DNA of 64,000 nucleotides from Stictocephala bisonia. Taxonomy: Eukaryota > Arthropoda > Insecta > Hemiptera > Membracidae. Every line of letters begins with the position of its first letter. The first letter of the stretch is position 1. The notes beneath the pieces were generated by a model that did not search any database, had not been told where the DNA came from, and was given only the letters and a program-made list of their open reading frames with translations. The position numbers and the translations under genes were made by a program. Below are positions 57,036-64,000 of the stretch, piece by piece. The stretch is from contig JAQJVL010000156.1 in assembly GCA_035578905.1 (NCBI GenBank), positions 992,001 to 1,056,000 on the forward strand. Direction: 5' to 3'.

Positions 57036-57995
57036 GAATTACATGCTGAACTTGACACTGTACCTAATTCCAATTGGAAATTATGTAAGCCTACTGAAAA
57101 TACAACAGCCACTGAACTACAAAAATCTGTACAGCCTCTAAAAAATATTACTGAAGTAAAATTAACCCCTTTAAATATAACTGAAAGGCCCATAAATATA
57201 CCAAAAATAAACTATGATATTGGTGTCTTAAAAATAACAACAGACAACGTTGGAATACTGGCTGATAATACTTCTCTGCCACATCCACGTGAGACCAAAC
57301 CTCGTATCGTAGACCACTCAATCATCAACATCATAACTACAATCTCCCCTAACCTAACCAGTGACCAGATAGAATCACTGCTACGGGTACTTAACAATTC
57401 AGTGAGCTTTGACAACCTGGAGGCCATCATCCAAAATACTGAGGCTGAACCAACCATGGATGAAGGCAATATTGAACTGCCTGATAATGAACCACTCGAT
57501 ACAACAACCACTGAAGACAGTTTTCTTGTTGTTGGGGAGATGGTTGATTTAAACACTGACTTCTCTGTTCAAAAAGAAAATAATTCTGAAGATAATGAAG
57601 GTGTACAAGATCAAGACATTACTACAGACAATATTGAGGAAACTATATCAGATGAGACAGTATTTAATCAAACAATAATTAAAGGAACTAACTCAAGTAA
57701 AATAGGGCCAATATCTGAAGAAGTGAAAGAGGAACTTAAAGTTTATTTATTGCTTTGGAGAATAAAACACGGCTATATTAACATAACATTACTAAGGCAA
57801 CAGATCAAAGAAGCCAAAGAAAGTAATAAAGAGATTGAACAACTATTACCTGTACTACAAAAACTATGCTACGACCATGACAAACAACCGGTTGCTACTG
57901 GAGCGTTGAGTGACACAGACTTGTATGATAGAGTTGAGGATATTTGTAATACAGTGTCTCACTCTATGCACAGTCAAAATACTCACAAAGATGAA
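57036..57995 (+). CDS. Coiled-coil gene long exon i (copy B)
   Basis: 960 bp, 320 codons, phase 0/0, acceptor TTTTTTTTCAG and donor GAA|GTAAAG. Same length and frame as copy A with scattered substitutions. One example is CRPTEN to CKPTEN. There is also a change at EETISVGTVFNHTKI, which reads EETISDETVFNQTII in B. An unspliced frame would end at TGA 58002-58004. The sequon-rich acidic region and C-terminal helices are kept. This copy keeps the donor that is altered in A. Confidence 0.82.
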
Positions 57996-58176
57996 GTAAA
58001 GTGAGCCATATAAGACTAATTTTACAAGTGTAAATATCTGTTACGTTTCTTAGTTTGTAATAGATAAAAACTTGAAACTAATTCTAATTGATTATGTTAT
58101 ATTATTTCATTCCAACAAATGATTCTTGGTTCATTAATAAAATCAGGGATTCCAATAATGATTATGTCAAGTTCTA

Positions 58177-59380
58177 CAAGGTGCGTCCAGAAAGTAATTT
58201 CCTTTTGGCTGTTAAATGACACAAATGGGTATTAAAAAATTCAATTTATTGTATAAGAATCTGCTTAGTCTATTAACATAGTTTCCATCGTTCTGTAAGC
58301 ATTTATTGTAGTGTGGTACTAGCTTTTGTATTCCTTTAACATAAAAGTTTGCCGCCTCCGACTTAACCCAGTAGAAACATGTTCTTTAATCTCATCGTTA
58401 TTATGGAATATCTTTCCAGCCATATTGGATGTAGATTTAAGAACAGGTAGTATTCACTAGGAGCAAAGTCCTGACTGTACGGAGGGTGGTTGAACTGCTT
58501 TCTTCCAAATTCATTCAAAAGTTGTTGTGTGAGGGCGAGCAATGTCATGCAACAAAACAATGCCGTTAGACAGCATTTCATGGTGCTTGTTCTGTATTGC
58601 ATGGCGCAGTTTCCAAATCGTCTTGCAGTAAGCATTAGCAGTAATTAATTCACCCGCCAATGACTTTAACACAGTAGAAACATATTCTTTAATCTCATCG
58701 TCGTCATGGAATAACTTTCCGGCTATATTGGATTAAGAACAGGTAGTATTCACTAGGAGCAAGGTCTGGACTGTATCGAGGGTGGTTAAACTGCTCTCTT
58801 CCAAATTCATTCAAAAGTTGTTGTGTGAAGGCGAGCATTGTCATGCATAAACAAAACAATGCCGCTAGACAGCATTCCATGGCACAGTTTCCAAATCATC
58901 TCGCACTAAGCATACGCAGTAATTAATTCACCCGTGGTATAAATTCCAGGAAAAGAACACCATACCTATCCCAAAAACCTTTTACATGATTTTTCTGTTT
59001 GCCAACATTGGCTTTCATTTTTTCTTTGCTGGTGACGATATATGCATCCTTTCATGGATTTCGTTCTAACCATTGAATCACTCATTACATTAGGTCAATT
59101 AACTTCACAGAACTGTTTATGAACTTTATAACTAGTTTACTGTTTCTCGCATTGAGAAACCTAATTAGCCTACAGATCTAATTTCACAATTGGTGGGGTT
59201 TTTAATTAACTTTGACATTTTAAAGAAGCAATATGACATGAAAACTACAAGTACCTAATTTAAAATGGCATCAGCCGCTTCGTAATATGACAGCAACATA
59301 GCTGCACATGCGCGAAACTGTGATCACTACTCTGTATCAGCGATAGATAAAAACAAAACTTACTTTCTGGATGCCCCTTG
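58177..59380 (-). mobile_element. Degenerate mariner element with internal tandem duplication (copy B)
   Basis: TA-flanked, ends CAAGGTGCGTCCAGAAAGTAA and complement of CTTTCTGGATGCCCCTTG. The transposase C-terminal part occurs twice, starting at about 58371 and 58674 (GTAGAAACATGTTC and GTAGAAACATATTC), a 303-bp period with about 10 percent divergence between units. Copy A carries a single hybrid unit. Dead element. Confidence 0.82.
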
Positions 59381-59644
59381 TATTTACACAATAAAACAAT
59401 TTTCCTCATGTATTAATGCCTTAACATGATACATAAACCATCCTCAGTGGTATCTGTCTTATTTATTTGGTAATGTAATAATTTATAAATTTTAAATTTA
59501 CGATGGCAGTTTTAAATAATAACACTAGATTTAAGTCTATATTCTAAGATTTCAGTTTATCTATCTTACAATAAAACCTGTGCCCTTTAATGTGAAATAT
59601 TTATTATAATCAATATTAGTTATGCTATTTTCTTTTCTATTCAG

Positions 59645-59677
59645 GATTTGTATGCTGCATTAGCTGTGTATACTTAA
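59645..59677 (+). CDS. Coiled-coil gene terminal exon j (copy B)
   Basis: Acceptor TTTTCTATTCAG, ten codons (DLYAALAVYT) then TAA. A TCA-to-TAA type change ends it two codons earlier than copy A. Phase 0 matches exon i. Confidence 0.58.
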   Translation, partial: DLYAALAVYT

Positions 59678-59983
59678 AGATAAACCTACAGTGAATGTCG
59701 TGCGGACAGTACATGAGCAATAAGTTCTGTTCCCCACCAAGCACAGTCACCTGATGATGTATAATCTCTGACAACATTCTAAATTCTTTTTCTAAGTGCC
59801 AGAGTTTTATGTTTGATTTGCTATTTCCCAGTTAATTTAATTTATTTCATAAATCTATCCTTCTAAATAGAACTATAAAAAGAAATACATTACAAATGTA
59901 AGCAAACTTTTTAATACTGTAATGCAAACATGTAAGTAAACATTATAATTGTAAACCATATATATATTTTAAAATTATTTTAC

Positions 59984-59989
59984 AATAAA
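59984..59989 (+). terminator. Poly(A) signal (copy B)
   Basis: AATAAA in TTTTACAATAAATAAAAAC, the counterpart of 26089-26094. Confidence 0.5.
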
Positions 59990-61189
59990 TAAAAACAGCA
60001 AATCTGATAATTTAAGTTAATAATATTATTTCTTTACATTGTTGTTTATGAGACAAATAAGCAATGTGGAAGAACTGTTAGAGAACAACTATCCTTAACT
60101 TTCGAACTGTCAATTGATTTTTCCCAGAGGGACGGAACATTTTTGACATATTTACTATAATAAACCTACTTATGTTTGATATCAATATGTTCATAAATAT
60201 GTAGGCTATCATATATCATACAAATCGTGTCCAATATTTCTTATTTTTTTCGTAGTATGTAACATACGTACATTTCAGTCATAAATCATGAAAAGGGGAG
60301 AGTAAACCTTCATAACAATAATGGGTTAATAAAAAACCAAAAGTGAAATAGCCAAAATATTCTAAATTAAATTTTATTTAGTTTCAATAAAGATATACAT
60401 TGTAAATAAAATAGGCAAGAATAAATTTACTAAAAATGTATAACCACAAACAATTCATAAGCTGAATAATTGTTACCATTAAAAAAAAAGTAATATTAAA
60501 AAATGTCCTAAAAATTGTACTAAAAAGAGTAGAGTTCATGTTTATGCTAAAATTTATATTAAAAAATGCTTGATCAAACAGATAAATTATTTACGTTACT
60601 AAAATATTTATGTTCGTAAAAAATAGCTATGTAAAAAATAATAACCTATCAGGTTATAACATATATAACAATTTGATGACCTCTGTAGGCTTTATATATT
60701 ACACTGATATTTCATTTTATATTATTATAATATCACTAAATACACTCTCTAGTCCCTACTGCACATTAATCAACATATAAACAGTCTAAAAGTTATTTAA
60801 TTACTTCGCCTAGTAAAATAAAACCTCCTTTATTTTTAAAATTATCAATCAGACAAGTCAAATAATCAATGATCAGAGCTTATCACTACAACCAGCAACT
60901 AATAAAGATTCCATGGAGACCAAAACTTTACCTTAGCTAATAAGATGTGTACTATAATAACAGTTGTTTGCAGCCATGCGCATAGTGCAGATATCTCTCA
61001 TTTGCCACTGCAGACACACAAAAACAGTGCAAAAGCCTGCAATCTGCCAATTTGATAGTTAATTATGTACAACATTTGCAACTTTTAATGACAGTGAATT
61101 ATGAACTGGAGCTAAAAATAGAACAGGATTTGCAGTCTTTATCTATTAAGAAGCACACTTACAGACTTGATTGTATGAGCAAATGTGGT
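59990..61189. other. Intergenic (copy B), no gene seen
   Basis: AT-rich counterpart of 26095-27234. A short insertion in B near 60855 (CAAGTCAAATAATCAATGATC) is absent from A. Confidence 0.5.
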
Positions 61190-61400
61190 AATTTTTAGAA
61201 ACTAAGGCCAACCTTTCTCAGAGAGTATCATAAATTAATAGCCCAATGACAAATGAAAAGCTGGTGGTTATCAAGTGATCCATTTCAAAATGTATTATTA
61301 CTCTTATTTGTATCGAATTGAGAACATTTAGCTTTGAAGCTGGGCTTTAATCAACAACACTTCCGACCAATTCTTATCAAATTTCAATTATATGTCAGTT
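61190..61400 (-). mobile_element. tRNA-derived SINE, family 2 (copy B)
   Basis: Counterpart of 27235-27440 with the same AATAGCCCAATGACAAATGA block. Confidence 0.6.
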
Positions 61401-62471
61401 TCAAAGAACCAATTCATTGTAGTTCTATGTTTATGGAACACTGGCGTTTCACAACTTCTGATTTCTCTAATCCTAGGAAGAGTACTTTCAGAGAAAACTC
61501 ATTTAGCAAAACAAATGTTTCCCAAACAATATATATTTAGTACTGATTAGGGAACTTAAACAGTAAGGAGCCAATAGATTTAAATTCTATCAAGACAATT
61601 CTTTTAAGCAGGCCTATACAATATAATTGTAAACAAAATATAATAATAAGAAAAAATTACAACAATCTATTTGTTGTGGAACTTTTAACATCAGTACTCA
61701 ATTTGAGCAGAACTCCAATTAGTATTGTATAAATTACATTATAATTCCATTTAATTGAAACAATGTTAACTCGTGACTAAAGATGGCAGAGCTAACCTTT
61801 CCCCTTGGTCAACCAGAGATAAAGGGGGCAAGGTACTATTTTTAACCTTGCTGATGGCATTTTAAAATTAAATTACTTCGAGACACCATTTTAGGGTATT
61901 TTGCAAGCAAGTTAAACAAAAGTTAAGATACAAAATTATCAAGTATCTATGTGCATTGTATAAAATTTAATTCACAAAAATACAAAAACAGTTAGAATGT
62001 TGAAATTTGGTAAGTCGTGGTTAGATCAGTGATTTTGGCTTCGTTTTCACCATAGATTCGCACTTCAAGGTGTTTGATTTTGCATGCACTATGAATTTAA
62101 TATGATTTACATTTACTTTGTGTTTATAAGTACAAAATCAAAAGCAAGCAAACCACCATGATACATAATGAAGTTAGTTAAGTCAGTTTGTGACAAATTG
62201 TAGCTCTATAAGTAATTGCGGATCACCATTTCATAAAATATTAGGTTAAGTTAAAGGGCACTAAGCCATGAGGAATCTCTACTTATTTGAGGAAAGTACT
62301 AGTGGCATTGAACATTAATGCTATGTGAAGTGCCTCTATTTGTTTTCCTCTGCAAGATGTTAGTACTGATTGAACAATTAGTCTGAGCGTGTTGTGGTGT
62401 TGTTACTAACCATATTACTAACAAATATTACAAAATAATAATTATCAGCTGATAGCAATAATAGAATATAT
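61401..62471. other. Intergenic (copy B), no gene seen
   Basis: Counterpart of 27441-28536. Nothing beyond the possible degraded SINE head at about 62012-62075. Confidence 0.5.
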
Positions 62472-62475
62472 TTAA

Positions 62476-64000
62476 CCTTCTAGTCGTGACCCTGGGTCCT
62501 CAGGACCCCGACAGTTTTTGTTTAGTTACAAAATCCGCCGCAGCGCACGCTACAGCTTTCTGCCGCCAATGTAAATTCCCGCCAGTACGAGGTTGACCTT
62601 GGAGCGGAGTGGTTGTGCTGTGTCATTTGTTGTTTTTGTGAAATAACGCAACTGGGTCCCTAGGACCCAAGGGTCACGACTAACGTAACTTTTTTATGTT
62701 TTGTTAATTTACGTATTTTTAGAATAGTGGTTGAATTCAAGCAGTCAAAATGAATGTTAAGGACAGCAATTTTGAAGAATGTACAAACCGACTCCTAGAT
62801 GAAGATTTGAGTGATGAAAGTGCTGCTGAGGATGAGTTTGAAGTGCAGGACGAGAATACTGACTCTGAGCAAGACGATGGTGAAATTAGTAATAACAGGG
62901 AAACCAATAATGATGTTATAATAGAGGCACAAGGGACAGATGATGATGCAGTAGATATTGCGGAAAATGATCACAGTAGCAGTGAAGAGAATGAAGACAT
63001 ACAGCCTCAATACTACTACGGCAAGCCACAAGGAAAGAATAGATATCGATTCAAGTGGTCGTCAAAAGAGCCAACTAGGCGAGGTAGGCCTTTAGCACAT
63101 AACTTGATACTACCTCAACTCAGGGGTAACGTAAAAGCTCTGGGTGTTGAAGCTACTCCTTGCGATATATGGATGACTATTTTTACTCCTGAAATAATGA
63201 ATCAAATCCTTGAGCATACAAATGCTAAGCTTCTAGAGATTAGACCTAAATATACCGACCAAAACAGACCAGAATTAAGAAATGTTGAGTTTCCTGAAAT
63301 GCGAGCACTTATTGGCCTTTTGTACTACGGTGCAGTTTTCAAGTCAAATACAGAGGACCTGCGTAGTGTATATGCAACAGACGGAACCGGCCGAGAGATT
63401 TTTAGGTTTGTAATGTCTCACAAGCGCCTAGAAATACTTTTGTACTGTCTTAGGTTTGATGAGAAAGCAACAAGACGTGAGAGAAAACAGTCTGACCCTG
63501 CCGCGCCTATTTCCAAGTTGTTTGATGAAGTAGTCGCAAACTTTAAAAGTAATTTTCACTTAGGGGCCTACACATGTGTTGATGAGATGTTGTGTAAATT
63601 CAGAGGGAGATGTAAATTTCGTGTTTACATGCCACAAAAACCTGCGAAATATGGGTTGAAACTAATGATTTTGACTGACGCACGGAACTCTTACTGTTAC
63701 AACGCCTACATATATACAGGCAAAGGATCAGATGGTAAAGGTTTAGCTGATGAGTATACGAGTTGCAGCATTCCAACTAAGGCAGTAGTGAGATTGACTG
63801 AATGCATTTTCCACACAAACCGAAATGTCACAGCCGACAATTGGTTTTCTTCTATCCCTTTGTCAGTTTTGTTGCGGAAAAAGGGCCTTACCTATTTGGG
63901 AACACTGAAAAAAAATAAACCGGAAATTCCAGCATCCTTTCAACCAAATGCCACTAAAGAAGTTGGTTCTGCTACATTTGGTTTCACAAAAGACTTGACA
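62476..64000 (+). mobile_element. piggyBac-family transposon, 5' part
   Basis: Begins CCTTCTAGTCGTGACCC directly after TTAA, exactly where copy A reads TTAACAGTTC without an insertion (28537). A subterminal inverted repeat lies at 62481-62509 and 62652-62682 (TAGTCGTGACCC and GGGTCACGACTA, with GGGTCC..GGACCC cores). The transposase starts at 62750. The 3' end is beyond the window. Confidence 0.92.
62750..64000 (+). CDS. piggyBac transposase (open to window edge)
   Basis: ATG at 62750 opens 417 codons without a stop, about 70 percent of the usual length of nearly 600. The N-terminus is acidic (MNVKDSNFEECTNRLLDEDL, then Asp/Glu/Ser-rich to about residue 80). The DDE domain follows: PEMRALIGLLYYGAVFKSNT, the first catalytic Asp in CVDEMLCKFRGRCKFRVYMP, and the second in VTADNWFSSIPL. 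The third Asp and the C-terminal Cys-rich domain lie outside the window. No frame break, so a young and possibly active copy. It excises and inserts at TTAA. Confidence 0.93.
   Translation, partial: MNVKDSNFEECTNRLLDEDLSDESAAEDEFEVQDENTDSEQDDGEISNNRETNNDVIIEAQGTDDDAVDIAENDHSSSEENEDIQPQYYYGKPQGKNRYRFKWSSKEPTRRGRPLAHNLILPQLRGNVKALGVEATPCDIWMTIFTPEIMNQILEHTNAKLLEIRPKYTDQNRPELRNVEFPEMRALIGLLYYGAVFKSNTEDLRSVYATDGTGREIFRFVMSHKRLEILLYCLRFDEKATRRERKQSDPAAPISKLFDEVVANFKSNFHLGAYTCVDEMLCKFRGRCKFRVYMPQKPAKYGLKLMILTDARNSYCYNAYIYTGKGSDGKGLADEYTSCSIPTKAVVRLTECIFHTNRNVTADNWFSSIPLSVLLRKKGLTYLGTLKKNKPEIPASFQPNATKEVGSATFGFTKDLT

Larger units (their letters stand above)
52891..62475 (+). repeat. Duplicated segment, copy B (of 15123-28540)
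   Basis: Collinear with copy A and a few percent different. It starts at the gap edge, so its left limit may be artificial. It ends at TTAA (62472-62475), where a piggyBac follows. The order of exons g-j, the minisatellite, both decayed mariners and SINEs is the same. B lacks most of the exon-g array. Whether this is the other haplotype or a true duplication cannot be settled from the window. Confidence 0.92.

Overview
The window is AT-rich animal DNA, most likely from an insect. It has GT-AG split genes, an Rsf1-type splicing-factor retrocopy, a Gopc orthologue, and mariner, piggyBac, Harbinger, pogo, hAT, non-LTR and Ty3/gypsy elements. The order cannot be told from the sequence alone. Two host genes can be defended. 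The first is a plus-strand gene for a long coiled-coil, probably secreted glycoprotein. Ten exons (a-j) are visible at 1463-25775 and their phases join correctly throughout; the 5' end lies left of the window and I do not recognise the family. The second is the 5' end of Gopc (Golgi PDZ/coiled-coil protein) on the minus strand, exon 1 at 37926-38013 and exon 2 at 33685-33812.

Layout: 1-15.1 kb holds exons a-f with introns full of tRNA-derived SINEs, MITEs, a near-perfect 245-bp palindrome and a pogo-type MITE. At 15.1-28.5 kb (copy A) are exon g, followed directly by 23 further exon-derived 178-bp units, then exons h-j and decayed mariners. At 28.5-43.1 kb are a hAT-like element, a mariner with 306-bp inverted repeats and two premature stops, Gopc exons 1-2, SINEs, non-LTR fragments and a dead Harbinger. 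At 43.1-52.4 kb two gypsy copies lie in inverted orientation around an Rsf1 retrocopy and a truncated tRNA-Ala; the second copy runs toward a 500-N gap (52391-52890).

From 52.9 to 62.5 kb the 15.1-28.5 kb region is repeated in the same order and orientation (copy B), with a few percent divergence and several large indels. The exon-derived array has 24 units in A and 3 in B. B is interrupted at a TTAA by a piggyBac element absent from A; its transposase is open to the window edge. The 500-N gap and near-allelic similarity suggest that A and B are two haplotypes placed in tandem by assembly, but a real segmental duplication is not excluded.

The most unusual item is the exon-g array: an exon plus about 14 intronic bases amplified in tandem through a short microhomology, keeping the splice donor in every unit but not the original acceptor.
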